From: Mycteria americana | Lineage: Eukaryota; Chordata; Aves; Ciconiiformes; Ciconiidae | DNA: 64,000 nucleotides | Direction of reading: 5' to 3' | Assembly: GCF_035582795.1 (NCBI RefSeq) | Contig: NC_134367.1 | Location: forward strand, 53,475,562-53,539,561 | Shown here: one piece after another, positions 1-12,619 of the stretch | How positions within the stretch are numbered: position 1 is the stretch's first letter | Layout: every line of letters starts with the position of its first letter | Notes under the pieces: generated by a model | Database searches by the model: none | Seen by the model: the letters and a program-made list of their open reading frames with translations, nothing else | Told to the model about the DNA's origin: nothing | Position numbers and translations under genes: made by a program

Positions 1-3000
1 TACCTGCATAAGTTGGTTTTGAAAATGGGACCTAGCCATCTTAAATCAGCATGTAAATATCTTCATAAATCAGCTAACATGTTATGGCTCTGAGAAGCTT
101 TATAAATTAGTTTGGAAGTAGACAACAGCTGAAATAGAAACAGTGGCACACCGTGGGGAACATACTATTGTTGCCCTTGTACAAAGCATTTCTACTCTTC
201 CGACACTGATCTCAGTGTCACACATGGCCTTGCTGAAGTGGGTATGAAGGACAAGATGAAGTTCTGTCCCGTTGGCAATATCCCCGCCATCTCGGGAGAA
301 GTTCCTTACTCAGCTGCGTTGAGGAATGTGCTGTTATTGGTGGTGCTCCAGGAGGAGACGTATGGAGCCTTTTCGAGTGCAACTCATGTCTGAAAACTCA
401 ATTTGAAGAGAAGCAAAAGCGGCCCAAATTTACAGAAGCTGAGCAGCTGACCAGCTGAGAAGGGAGGCACCTCACAAGAGCTCATCGGTGGTGGATGGGT
501 GGCTCCTCTGCAAAGACTATCACAGCGCCCGGCCTCAGCGACCCAGCTGGGAGCTTCACTGCACGTTTGAGCATGGCTAAGCCCAGGACCTGGGGCACGC
601 CGTGCTGCCCTGGAGCAAACTCTGCTGCTCCCAGCAGGGAGGCGTCTGTGCCTTGGTGTGGCCAAGCTGCCATCAACAGCAAGCATACCTCTTAGTGAAG
701 TCCATTGGTGTTTTTGGAGCACGGTTGTTTTGAAGAAGGCAGCTTCTTTGCAAAGCCCGAGTGAGCAAACAGCATGTGAGACAGGGTGAGCCAAGGGCAA
801 TACATTGTCATATAATATGCCTATTTCTTTTTACTCATCTGTTTATTTTTTTGAGCAGAGACACACAGACAGGCTTGACTGACTGAAATAGAGGAGTCTC
901 TTTGTAACATCCATGCACAAAGAGCGACAAAACAGGACAACATGTTAAAACCTTCCTGCCAAAAGGTGACCCCCCAGCTCTGGTATGTGTCTGGAACTGA
1001 CACCCTGTTATTAGGAATGACCGAACCCAACCCTGGCTTTGCTGAATTTTGTCACAATAACTCCACCAAGTCTAGTACGGAGTATTGAAAATCCTGGCCC
1101 ATAACAAATGCCAATAATGAATGCTTCTGGCATTTTGTCTAAGACAGGGTATCCTGTTAGAATGCATGGTTATATTCATTTATGGGTTTATATCCTATAC
1201 TTTTTCATCTCTTAAGACAATGGATTTATGTGGCATATTTCACAGACAGGAAGGTGATTTTTCGGCACCAAAGAAATGTGTGCGCTATGTAGAGATCACT
1301 GAATATACAACCAAATTACCTTTCCCTTCAGGGTAGTATTAGAATGGCACCAGATAACAGAGCAGGTTTAGTTCAGGAAATGAATGATGCTTTATGTAAT
1401 CAAATCTGCAAGGGAGATTTGGCAATAAGGATGCATACAGACATACTATTGCTGAGTCTGGACATGGCATTAAGAACATTAATTTTTAAGTTGTGGGGGA
1501 TCACTAAAGATCCACAGGAGAGGGAAAGGGCACACAGCCTCCATTTATTTAAATCAGAGCCAATACTAGCAGAGACACAGACTCTAATACTAAGTCAAAG
1601 CATTGGTGCATTATTTATGCAAAGGAGTTAGCGTTGCTGTCTTTGTGGTCTTATGGCTCCTTATTAAATACACTCAGGGTTCAGTACTGCAGGTAGTGCA
1701 AGCTCCAGACAGCCTCAGTTAATGCATTTGTTAGGGAGAGGCAATGAAGGCGCATTATTGCTTTGGAGAGCTGAGTCCTACTAGTAGGAGTGCTGCTCCT
1801 AGCAGCAGGCCCTTCCCAGGCTGAAGAAGCACACCACTTGCTTTGCACGTGTGTGAGGAACCGTCCAGCCACGTAAAATCACATTTTAATGTGTTACACC
1901 GCCAGAATGTCTTCCTCAGGGAGGAACCTTCCTCCCACTTCTCCCAAACCCAACATCTTCTATCAGTCAGCTTAATTACACTCAAACCCCAGTTTCAAAA
2001 TCTCACTCTCCGATCCTGAAGATATCGTGCTCCCCAGGTGATTCCCACAAAATATACCATATAAAACAAATGGATAATCCTACAGGAACATCTTTCTCCT
2101 GTTTCCCAAGATTGGGGACCGTTATCCACAGCAGACCAGTCTTTGCCAGCCCTGCACTGGTGACATGCTTTATTTCTGCGATGCAAAGAGGAACAACCCA
2201 TTTCAAATGACTGCTGTGTGCTCCCCTGCAGCCCTAGGAGGAGGAGAATGGATGTGCTAGTCCTCTCACCTTTCTCACTTCTTCCAGGCTGGAAAGCAAG
2301 AGGGGTGTCTTTGGGTCTGCAGGAGAAAACTACCTGGGATCTCCTCAGACAGCCTGCATTGCTCATTATTATCACTCCGAAAGGCTGCCAGGAGAGGTTT
2401 GGCAGTCTCCACCCTTGGAGGTTTTCCAGACCCAAATAGACGGAGCCCTGAGTAACCTAGTCTGATCTCAGAGCTGACCCTGCTTGAGCAGGGGTTGGAC
2501 TAGAGACCTCCTGGGTCTTTTCCAACCTCAACTGTCCTCTGATCCTGTGAAACAAGCTGTGTTTTGAAAGTATACAGAAGAGATTTTTGAGAAACCTAGG
2601 TGCTATTTTCATAAGCTTTTAACGGGAAACACAAGGCTTGAGTCAGACCTGGTCTGCACTGTCGCATACTCAGAGTAACATCACTGAAATGAACTGATCT
2701 GCAGCATCCACTTGGTACCTCGGTACTGTTTGGACTTTGTGTGGAATTATGTGACAAAGTCATGCTAAGGAAGAGCAGTTTTTCAGTGATTTACAGCTGA
2801 TTGCTCCAGAGTTTGGAAGGCCAGTTCAGGATTCATTTGTAACTGCAGAGGGCACGTGGTGTTCTGAGTTGGGGAGCAAGACAGAATTGCTTGGTCTGGA
2901 TTTGATTCCATACTCCCACCACTGCCCCTCTCCACACACAGCTGCTGTGCGAGCGTGGTCTTTGGCAGCCTCCCCTAGTAACTCTTGGACTTCACAGGAG

Positions 3001-3843
3001 GTGACTGAGCAAGGACAAATGCAAAGGAGGAGCATTCACCCGGGCACCACCAGCACCGCTGTTGCAGGGGGGGAGCTTTTATCTTATCCTGGAGACCCTC
3101 TCTTGTTAGCCTAAAAATCAGGCACGTCACTTCGGTAGTATTAGGGAGGAGGAAATTTGGAGATTTGAATGGTCTTGTGTTTAAGCGGGGTGGCATGGCG
3201 GTAAGACAAGGTGCATACTTCAGGGAAAAGTACAGTTTGGGTTTCCCCATTAGGATTCCATGGAAAGAAGCAGTGCAGAATATGTGCTAGCGTTATAACA
3301 CACTATAGCATCTCTTTCCCTATTTAGAGACTAGGTACTGATGGTGTTAATTTTTACGCTATGATTCTGCTAGGCACAACACCTTTGAAATTTTGAGAAA
3401 CTCTGCTTTCTCTGTCTCAAAAAATACACGTATTTGGGGCTCTGCCCTTCAGATTTCAGAAATTCCTGTAATATGGACTTAAAGACAAGTTGAAAATAAC
3501 TCTACATTTCCAGCAGCAAGATTTTAAGAATCGATGTCACCCCACCCGACCTCAATTAAGTCAGGCAGAATCTGCTGAAGCAGCTGGATAGGATCAAGCA
3601 GGGTGTGAAAATCGGTATTCTGATGCCAGGCAGAGAAAAGAAGATCAGTTGGAAATTTCAGTGTGAAGCTGGTTCTGTATGAAGTGGAGAATTTCAAGTG
3701 TGAATGCATGTATGTGTTCGTGCATGTGCTGGGAAAAGTAGGGTTGGCAAGGGAGACAGAGGAGAGCTTTGTGTTCAGTGCTTCCTCTGACACAGCTCAG
3801 CCTGTTCCCTATCTCCCAGTTTCACTTCTGAATGTGCAGAAAC
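1..3843. other. Noncoding flank upstream of CCN6
   Basis: No exon recognised. It holds the CR1 tail at 2395-2550 and an open stretch without ATG at 237-455 (plus strand, 73 codons, stop 456-458) of unknown nature. The CCN6 promoter should lie near the right end but no TATA box or CpG island is evident. Confidence 0.6.
2395..2550 (+). mobile_element. CR1 LINE 3' fragment (older)
   Basis: Diverged CR1 tail: TTGGAGGTTTTCCAGACCCA, then GGGTTGGACTAGAGACCTCC and CTTTTCCAACCTCAACTGTC, ending GATCCTGTGA. Upstream of CCN6; the left edge is uncertain. Confidence 0.8.
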
Positions 3844-3894
3844 ATGCGGTGGCTCCTTTTTCCCACCATCTTCATCATCCCTTGTACGCAACAG
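3844..3894 (+). CDS. CCN6: CCN6 coding exon 1: signal peptide
   Basis: Seventeen codons, [17 protein letters not shown], followed by a perfect CAG|GTAAGT donor. The pattern (Met, a basic or polar residue, LLF-x-T, then a hydrophobic stretch) resembles the human CCN6 leader MQGLLFSTLLLAGLAQ. An in-frame TGA lies three codons upstream of the ATG, so this is a true start. The exon ends in phase 0 and fits the acceptor at 7160. It is assigned by pattern rather than by a long match. Confidence 0.65.
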
Positions 3895-6800
3895 GTAAGT
3901 TCATTAAAAAGAAGAAAAAGATTTCCCCCTTCCTCACCCTGTCCAGGTTTAAAGTTTTTATTTGCTTAATGACAAAATAAATTTCAGAGAAGCAAATTCC
4001 TCGTAAAGAATAAGGAGCCATTCCCTACTCCTGAGTAAATTTCATTTGCAGCTTATTTACTGCATCAGTCTTGATCTTGGTATTTTTTTCTCTTTTTCTA
4101 ATCTGTACATTAATATGATTCGGTGGAAAAAAACAGGTTAGGGAAGCTTAAATTGTCAGTCACCTTGCTTTTTTTTTTTTTTTAAATATAAGCACAAATG
4201 GTTATCTGATACTGTAAGAAAGAAAACATCTTGTCCATGCTCATATTCCATATATATATATATATATATATGTATATGTATGTATACATGGTGGTTTGAC
4301 TTCAGGCTAGTTTTACAAATGAGAAAGGCACCTGGGCTGTGTTATGCTTTGTCTCTTATGAGAAAATTTTAAGTGATAGCTGTTGCTGAAGGTATTTGTG
4401 TCAAAGGCCAATTTCATTATTTATTTCCTTAATTTTGAAAATACACTTTATGTGTACACAGTGTATTTTTCCTTTATGATCAAGATGAATGTCAAATGGA
4501 GGATTTCCAAATGACTGTCTTCCTCTGCTAACTTTCTGCGTATTTAAAGCCAGACTAAGATAACCAAACATTAGCAATAATACATTGCCTACTGTTGCTA
4601 TTTGCTTATTTATGCCATACGGGCCTTGTTCAATCTTTAAAACATAAGAAAACAAACAACACATGAAGGGCTGCTACACAATGGTCTCATTTTCTGATCT
4701 GCCCATAGGATCAGGAAAAGTATGCAGTGGGCTTGTGTGATGTGGATAGCTTTGGTATAGAAACTTTGGGAAGCAAGGATTAGAAAATATTTGGCCTGTA
4801 AACTTTACAAGCAAACTTTAAATTTTCATTGTAACTGAATAGATTTTTGGAGATTTTTCAGGTAGATCAAGCTTCTCCGTAATTCCATAATTAAAACTGT
4901 CAAGATATTTGCCTGATGGGGTTTTTCTTACTGGGAAACTTTGTAGTCTCACACTTCTCAGTTGACATCTTTCCCTAAAAAAGGGAGAGAAAAATCACTT
5001 GCTTAGGTACAATTCTGTACGCTTAAAGTACATTTTAATTTGTAATACAAATTAAACATACTGGTTGAAGCACACAGATTATTTCCTGCTATACATACCC
5101 ATTTTGAAATGCGATATCTGATTTAAGCCACATAACCTCATATAGCTGGCACATGGCCAAATTCCTAATACTAATACTCTGCTTAAAAAGAAAAAAAACA
5201 GCAAGAAAGTGAGTTTCCTAGAGCAGTCATACAGTCTTGAACACTGCTAAATGCATAGGAACACCTGTTTTCTGTGTATCTTCTTTCCGGAACAAGCCTT
5301 TAAGAACCTTTGCACTCCAATGCACACGTTCATCAAATTAACATTATGGTTTATAGGAAAGGCTTAGCTGTCTAAAAAAAGTATATTATTGCTATATTAT
5401 TGCTGCATTTATTCTGTATTATTGCTGCATTTAGGTAAAAAGGATTAGAAGAAATCCTTTATCAGCAAATGATTAACAAAATAACAAATTTATGAAACTG
5501 TCTTCTGCATGCTGCATGGAATACTACATTGTTTAAAATTCGTTTATTACATGAATCGCTTCTGTGAATTAATATGTATCTTAAAAATCATTCGGCAAAG
5601 GAACTTGAAAGCTACTACTTTGGAGCTTCATTAGTAGCTGTGGATTAAGATATCATAAGTATAGTTGTAAATGACCATGAAAAATGGAAATTAGTGGTAG
5701 AAAAAAGCCTTTTAAAAGGTCATTTACTGCTGCATGCAATTAGGCTAGCTCAGTTATGCTGCGAGAGCTTTCATGGGATATGACATATGAAATGCTGAAT
5801 TCTGCAGATACTTCCAGTTTGAAAGTTGAACTGAAAGGAAACCCAGCAGAAGGACCCCTTCCCCAGCTTTCCTTTAGCATCTCTGCTGGAGGTTGTTTCT
5901 ACATCAGTAGAGCCTTGCAGTTTGGAAGAACAGAGAGAAACTGATAGGTGGGGCTTCATGTGCCCAGAGAAAATCTAGGCTATATTTTTTTTTCCTGCAA
6001 GCTAGATGATGATACTGGCACCTGATGAGGGACTGGATCCTGTCTTTCCCTCTTGCTCTTTGGGCAGCCAGAGCTGCTCGATGCGAGCAGCTCCCAAGCC
6101 TTACACTGTACTAGTGGCCAAGCGCTGTGCGTGCCCCTACTTAACTATGGGTCCAGTCATCTGCGATGAATAACTCTAGCATGGTCTGCATTTCTGCTGA
6201 AGTCAGCAGCATGAAAAGATTTAATGCTAAGATCTAAACTGTTACGTTTTAGATGTAGTTCTTCAAAAAATGTTTTAGATGTAGTTCTTCAAAAAAGCAG
6301 ATAGGCTATAGCTATCTCAAATAGATCCTTCTCTGTGCTGACTTAATCTTCCCCCATGCCTCAGAAAAATAAACCCATCAAGAATTACTTAGGACTTCCT
6401 TTTCTTAAAAAAAAAAAAAAAGACATGAATTCTGAGACAGAATGTGGAAAACAATAAATTCTGGCTAGCTCCTGACTTCCTACTGCTGATACAAATCTCT
6501 TTTAGAGATACGTCTTTGCCCTGTAAGCCCTGGATTCAATGAACACTTACTCATGCAAATAGATACACTCTTAGAAAATGACCAGTTAAGCCCAGGGCAA
6601 CTACTAGCTTCCCTTATTAGGATTCAGTTTTTGAGTCTAGCACAAGAGAATTTGTAAATACTGTAATGCTCCTTCCCAAACAGCTACTCAAATTTTGGAG
6701 CAAAAGTAACACTCAAAAGATGTTTCCTATTTTAAAAGGCTTTTGCCATCAGAAGTGGCACACAGGGCAGTGGCTGGCTATCAAACGGTGGAAGGAATCA

Positions 6801-9800
6801 AAAGTTAATTAATTTGATAGGTGGTTTGTGGGAAGGAATATTTAAAATAAATCCACCGCCTACTTTAAAAGACTTTTTTCCTACTTTAGCTCTACTACAG
6901 GTTTTGTTCTATTGAAGGCAAAGGAAAGACCAATGAATTGTGTTTCGTACGAGCAGTAGGCCAGGCTCACTGGTGGAACGACACCTCAGTGCGTGACAGT
7001 GGCTGATGAAGTTGGTCCTCTGTCTCCTACCTAAACCTCACAGCCTCTCACTTTTTGGATCCTGTGAGATGAGAAATGTTAAGTGTCTTCATACAACGTC
7101 ACAGTTTTTTCCATCCCAACTTAATTTTATGCTATCCCAGCTACGCATAAAGCATTCAGCTCTCAAAATATCCCGCCGTGTGTAAGTTTTTCCACAGCCC
7201 ACCACTGAAGCCTGGAGAAAAACGTTCAGAAACCGGTGAAGTCCACCAGCGCAAGGAGGTTTGTCAGTGGCCGTGCAGATGCCCGCCTGTGCCAACCTGC
7301 ACCCCCGGGGTAAGCTTGGTGAAGGACGGCTGCGGCTGCTGTAAGGTCTGTGCCAAGCAGTCAGGAGAGACCTGCAATGAAGCAGACATCTGTGATCCCC
7401 ACAAAGGCCTCTACTGCGACTACTCGGAAGACGAGCCTAGGTATGAAACAGGCGTGTGTGCATGTAAGTTGTTCTTTCGCATTCCCTTCTTGAAATCCAG
7501 GAGGGTGGGACCACGCAGGTGAACGGTTTTGGAGGAAAACTCTGCTTGCTGGTGCTGCACAGCTCTGTGCTGGGTGATTTTTCCTAATTTAGTCCTCTGA
7601 CTGCTCAGTCAGAGAATCTGAGAGTAGGGCTTGGGACTGTCTTTAAACTTACCTGCGTGTGCATTAGTGAAACCAGTTCATTGTGCACAAGCCTGTTATT
7701 TGCAGACATGTTGATGACTGATTCAAAGTTAGGCAGCTGTAGTTATCACTGGGCATAAATTAAAAAAAAAATGTGCTTGGGCTGGGAAGAACTCAAAGCT
7801 GTGGGTGCAGTAAAGGCTGGTCATATTTTAGCAATCTGTAAGCAGGAACCACGTGCTCCTCCTGTGTTAGTAACCCTTGTTTACCATTTGCAGATCTGGT
7901 AGCTGTAGGATGTGAGCTCAATGGAGTTTATTATCTTAATGGGCAGACCTTCCAACCTAACCCACTTTATAAGTGCCTGTGTGTCAGTGGTGCAATTGGA
8001 TGTACACCTATATTCACACCAAAATTAACAGCAAGTCCCTGCGCCAGGGTCACGGGCAGAAAGAAGCCTGGACAATCCATCTGTGGGCCTGGACAGCACA
8101 AGCAACTTCAATCAACAGACTACAGACTGATGTCAGGTGTGCCTGGCTACACTGGTAAACTTTTCTGTACGCGAGCCTTGCTGCATTTAGTGTCCCTGGC
8201 TCCAGCAGCCGGGCAGGCAGCACACTGGCAATTTCTCAGTTCTTGCTCAAGGCCATTGCCAGGGTGACTGGTCTGTCCCAATTACCCCTCTTACTCTTAG
8301 GTCACAGACTCTTTTCTCTAAACCTGATGAATATGAAAAGCAAAAAGCCTTTTGGCTTCTGTCACCAGGGAATTGGCCAAAGCTACCTTTCAACCCATCT
8401 TTCTGTAGAGGTTTACTACTCGTCAGATCAGACCAATTAGGGTTGCTGGTGGACAGCCATTTCGCAGCCTGGGAGCCCTCTCACTTTCTCTTGTTTTGTG
8501 GTGGTAGGGAGTCTTGGTTTTCACATACATACATTAACATGTTGCAGCCCTCTTCTTTCAATAGAAAGCAGAAAATTTTAAAGACTGCCTTGCGGGTTTA
8601 ATCAATTCACAAAATTTCAGGTCACTGCAAGCACAACCGTCCCCCCAGTTTATTCAGTGTGATCAACATCATACAACAGTTATCCAGGCAGTTCTGCCAG
8701 GGTCAGTTGATATTCCCTTTAACCTCATTCTAGCTCTGTTGCGAACACCGTAGCTCTCTTTTCCACTTTAAGGAAGCACCATTGCCAGAAGCAGCTATCC
8801 CTGCCCTTCCCTGGCCACAGCTGCCTGCGCTTGTGCTGTCTCCTTCCCTGTGCATGTGCAAATTCCCACAGTGAAACTCGTCTTCATCACAACTAATATG
8901 GGTACCAGAAAGCTGAGCCATTTATTTGGTAGCAACTTGAATTATAGCGAAATTATGGCCTGAATCATCATCACGGATCAATAAAATAAAACTAGAAGGA
9001 TCACAAAGCTTATCAGAAAACCTTCATAAAAGAGTGCTGAGTAAATAAGTAGATACATATAGGTCAATCTGCAGATCAATAGACGTGCTTACAAAATCTG
9101 AAGTTCAGTTTGGACAACTTTTAACACGTTAGCAGTGGTTACGCAAGTTAGCAAAAATTAAAAAAGCTCATCTTTACTTCAAAATTGTGATACAATGCCT
9201 ATAACTAGAGTCAAAGCCTTTTTACAGAAATATAGTTAATGCTGCGTATAAAAACACCCTCAGAAAGGCAACTGACTTCAAATGCTAATCAGATCAAAGA
9301 GAGAACATAACACATTGAAAACAATGGCAACAAACCCATTTGACCCCATGAAATACATTAGTTGGGTTTGTGGGTATTTCAGATACCTGGAGAACAGCAT
9401 TAAGCCATTTACTTTGTAGCACATCAATGGATTGAAAAGCTGAAGTCCAACCTTCAGTAACTCCTTCCATGAGTAGACTGCAACACTGTACCTCACAGCA
9501 TTTATTCAGAAATTTGAATCAACTGCACAACATAACCTTGAGAAAAGATGCCCAGCTTGCAAAGCGCACCTCCTATTTGACTTGGTTCAGGGACCCAACA
9601 GCCTGTCCCTGTGGTGGCTGTACGTGCTGAAGGATGCTATTCTTCAGGTCATACAAACCCTCTGAAGAAAAGCACCTCAAAATTTTTGTTTCAAAGTGAG
9701 GCCTTCCCCCTTCCCTCTCCCAGTGCAGCAGAAGTAAAGTATCATGTCAACTCGTGCATGAATTCCATGAATGCCTCAGGGGGCCAATATCTGTTTTGAA

Positions 9801-12061
9801 AAGTCTTTTTTCTGTTAGTGTGGATAACAAGTGCTAAGTTTCATTTCACTGCGCTTGCTTTGTTTTCTGGCTTTCCTTGTCAATTCTATTTACCTAATTT
9901 AAATATATAGGGATGTACCTGGGTCATACTTTAGAAACACACCAAGTATAAACAACCATTTAACTTCCCTTTATTTGTTGCAGATCTCTGACAGGCTTTT
10001 AATCTGCTTGCTGCAATGAGGTCTTTAAATTGCTGTCTACTTTCCAGGTATCTTTGTAACTCTGCCCGTGCTCTTACCTAAATGCAGATTCCACATAATC
10101 AGGGTTTTTTTCAGAATTTCACCATGAACATTTGCACTGCTATTTTGTTTCTTTTTTTAAGTGTATTCCACCTAATCCAGCCCTAATCCATCAGAAAACA
10201 GGCTTTTTGGTGGTATCTAGAAGTGACTGGAGAATTTTACACCTCAAAAAAACCCTAAAGCCTTTACAATACCTACCAAGAAACCGACATTAATGTCTTC
10301 AGCACCCCTTTTTAAGCTATGCTTGGCCTTAAATAATTTTCAATGTCTCTTCCATTCTGGACATTTCATAAAAATTCCACAAATAACTCTCTTTACTGTC
10401 CTGGTTTCAGCTGGGATAGAGTTAATTTTCTTCCTAGTAGCTGGTCTAGTGCTGTGTTTTGGATTTAGCATGAGAATAATGTTGATAACACACTGATGGT
10501 TTAATTTGTTGTTAAGTAGTGCTTACACTAAGTCAAGGACTTTTCAGCTTCTTGTGCTCTACCAACTGAGAAGGCTGGAGATGCACAAGAAGCTGGGAGG
10601 GGGCACAGCCAGGACAGCTGACCCCAACTGGCCAAAGGGCTGTTCCATACCATATGGCGTCATGCTCAGTATAGAAACTGGGGGAAAGCTGGCCAGGGGG
10701 CCACTGCTCAGCACCTGGCTGGGTATCAGTCAGCAGGTAGTGAGCAACTGCATTGCACATCACTTATTTTGTATATTCTTTTATCATTATTTTCCCTTCC
10801 TTTTCTGTCCTATTAAACTGTCTTTATCTCAACCCACCAATCTTACTTTTTTTTTTTCTTCTCTGATTCTCTCCCCCACCCAACTGCAGGGGCAGGCAGT
10901 GAGCGAACAGCTGCGTTGGTGGTTAAACCACGCCATCCATGTAACATATTCATCCCATTAAACTGGAGGGTCATACAACACATGCAATTTCATAGTTCTT
11001 GCTAGGGTCCGAGTATCCAGTTGGCAGCCCAGCCCGAAGACTTTTGTATAACTTTGTTTATGCCTCGTTTTTAGATTTACCTACAAAAGCACCTTCATCA
11101 ACAGAAATCAAATGCTTATCCTTTTATTTTCAATTAATCATTTTGTGGTTGTTCTGCTGCATAAACAATATATTGCTGTCTTAGCTTACAGAAGCCTACC
11201 GCTAGTTTTGAAGAAAAAGTGCCTAGTACAGGCAACTCCCTGGACACCCTGTTCCAGGACCTGTGGCATAGGCATGTCCAGCAGAGTGACCAACGAAAAC
11301 AGAAAATGTGAGATGAAGAAAGAAAAGAGATTATGCTTCATCCAGCCTTGCCTGACCAATATACTGAAGACAATAAAGGTACTGTCTAATATAAAGTTAT
11401 TTCCTAATAGAAAATGGAAATATTGGAAGTAAAGGAAAAATTGATGTATTAGCAAATACTAATATAAAATGACTTCTTCCTTTTTTAAGGGCCATAAAAT
11501 AACTCTCCTTTTTCTACCTTCAGTCTTCAGGTTTCAGTAGTAAACAAGAGATGTGTAATTTCGAACAAAACAACACAATGTCATGAAATAAAAGCGCTGC
11601 TACTGCTGTCCTGCTGGCTCAGTCACTCAGAAAATATTTTCTATTTGTTGACTGATAAAAATAAGACAGCTTTTAGGAGTAATTTTCAAGATATTTCTAT
11701 GTAAATTTTGTAGTTTTTTCTTACATGTTCTGTTTTCCATATGTAAAAATTCAGGCTTTTCTTTGTTTTTATATTAAAGATTCCAAAAGGAAAAACATGT
11801 CAACCTACATTCCAGCTTCCTACAGCAGAAAAACTAGTTTTTTCCGGATGCTCAACTACACAAAGCTACAAACTAACTTTCTGTGGGGTGTGCTTGGACA
11901 AGAGGTGCTGCATACCTAATAAGTCCAAAATGATCACTGTACAGTTTGAGTGCCCCAATGAAGGCTTCTTTAAGTGGAAGATGATGTGGATAACATCATG
12001 CGTATGTCAGAGGATTTGCAGTGCTCCAGGAGATATATTTTCCGAACTCAAAGTTTTATGA
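3844..12061 (+). CDS. CCN6: CCN6 (WISP3) matricellular protein, complete gene, 5 coding exons
   Basis: Secreted cysteine-rich CCN-family protein of the extracellular matrix. Exons 3844-3894, 7160-7463, 7894-8154, 11185-11378 and 11780-12061 join without a frame break into 363 codons plus TGA; human CCN6 is about 354 aa. Module order: signal peptide (1-17), IGFBP-like (about 52-118, with GCGCCKVC at 74-81), VWC (119-205), TSP1 (about 218-262) and C-terminal cystine knot (271-363). The VWC part has only six cysteines, the reduced set known for CCN6, which separates it from CCN1-5. The neighbour TUBE1 is tail-to-tail, as in mammals. Exons 2-5 are near certain by protein similarity. Exon 1 and the exon 2 acceptor are inferred from phase and signal-peptide likeness. 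No promoter element was recognised. Confidence 0.9.
4250..4288. repeat. (TA)n microsatellite
   Basis: About ten TA dinucleotides running into a GTATA-rich tail. CCN6 intron 1. Confidence 0.9.
6246..6297 (+). repeat. 26-bp perfect tandem duplication (two copies)
   Basis: GTTTTAGATGTAGTTCTTCA plus AAAAA(T/G) occurs twice head to tail, differing only in the last base. CCN6 intron 1. Confidence 0.9.
7160..7463 (+). CDS. CCN6: CCN6 coding exon 2: IGFBP-like domain
   Basis: Encodes residues 18-118. After a variable linker it reads [18 protein letters not shown], then [12 protein letters not shown], then [18 protein letters not shown], the CCN-type IGFBP module. The donor is GCAT|GTAAGT (phase 1). 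The acceptor at 7160 (ATTCAG|CTC) is the only one that keeps exon 1 in frame, but its pyrimidine tract is weak. A better-looking acceptor, TTTTTCCACAG at 7197, would shift the frame with this exon 1. The domain itself is certain; the 5' edge is not. Confidence 0.88.
7894..8154 (+). CDS. CCN6: CCN6 coding exon 3: reduced VWC domain
   Basis: Acceptor CATTTGCAG|AT, donor ACTG|GTAAAC, phase 1 to 1. It encodes [18 protein letters not shown], then [18 protein letters not shown] and a lysine-rich tail. Only six cysteines are present, whereas the VWC module of other CCN proteins has ten. The loss of four is a recognised CCN6 trait. Confidence 0.95.
8155..11184 (+). other. CCN6 intron 3
   Basis: Three-kilobase intron with GTAAAC donor and CTTAG acceptor. 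The only recognisable content is the solo LTR at 10397-10935. Confidence 0.7.
10397..10935 (+). mobile_element. Solo LTR of an endogenous retrovirus, CCN6 intron 3
   Basis: Begins TGTCCTGGTTTCAGCTGGGA and shares long stretches with the element at 45818-46383 in inverse orientation, including a block around a CATATGGCGTCATGCTCAGT core. It has an ATTAAA-type signal at 10812-10817. No internal viral genes flank it. No clear target-site duplication is visible, so the right edge is approximate. It is in the sense orientation of CCN6. Confidence 0.8.
11185..11378 (+). CDS. CCN6: CCN6 coding exon 4: thrombospondin type 1 repeat
   Basis: Acceptor GTCTTAG|CT, donor ATAAAG|GTACTG (phase 0). It encodes [19 protein letters not shown], then [17 protein letters not shown] and FIQPC, the TSP1 module with its W-x-x-C-S-x-T-C-G core. 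It lies about 250 bp downstream of a solo LTR in the preceding intron. Confidence 0.96.
11780..12061 (+). CDS. CCN6: CCN6 coding exon 5: C-terminal cystine-knot domain and stop
   Basis: Acceptor ATATTAAAG|ATT. It encodes [11 protein letters not shown], then [18 protein letters not shown] and [17 protein letters not shown], ending ELKVL before TGA at 12059-12061. This is the CTCK dimerisation module and is full length (93 residues). Confidence 0.97.
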   Translation: MPKGKTCQPTFQLPTAEKLVFSGCSTTQSYKLTFCGVCLDKRCCIPNKSKMITVQFECPNEGFFKWKMMWITSCVCQRICSAPGDIFSELKVL

Positions 12062-12613
12062 CAAGTTACACCATTGACTGTAACACACTGCGAATGCAAC
12101 ACCACATTCACATCCTGAAGAGTTAGCGTAACCCCCTGCCACAGCAGTGTTTATAGTGAAACTATGTATGTGAATATTAATTTTTTAAATAGCACCTGGA
12201 AAATGCAAGTAAGAGTGTATCTTTTTAAATGTAATTGTTTTTATATATGGAAATACATTCTTGAGAAGGATGTGTATAACACTAGTATTGTCAAAACAAG
12301 AACTTTTGGTAATTCAAAAGGCACAGCAAGACAGCTTTGTACCCCACTGTAACAAGTTGTTGCCCACAATGACAAATACATGTTCATTTGCAGATGGTCT
12401 GACTAACCTATTAGGAAAAAAAAAATCACCCTGTAATACTTCATCTACCATTCTTGATTCTCAAATTAACATTTTCTAATATGTATCTGCAAGATTAAAA
12501 CACATCAATGTTGTTTCAAACAGGAGAATTGAATTTTAAGGTCAGACTGCTTTTTGCAGCAGATTGTCTTTCTCTAGTATTGTGAATATAAACAACGCAC
12601 TTATAAAGGAACA

Positions 12614-12619
12614 AATAAA
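12614..12619 (+). terminator. Candidate CCN6 poly(A) signal AATAAA
   Basis: First canonical AATAAA downstream of the CCN6 stop, giving a 3' UTR of about 570 nt. An ATTAAA at 12494-12499 is an alternative. Position only; no transcript evidence. Confidence 0.35.

Larger units (their letters stand above)
3895..7159 (+). other. CCN6 intron 1
   Basis: AT-rich intron with the (TA)n tract, the 26-bp tandem duplication and short TATTATTGCTGCATTTA-like repeats near 5386-5435. No other exon found. Confidence 0.6.

Noticed and set aside
10506-10961. 151-codon plus-strand frame
   Set aside because: Runs through a solo LTR; no gag, pol or env domain seen.
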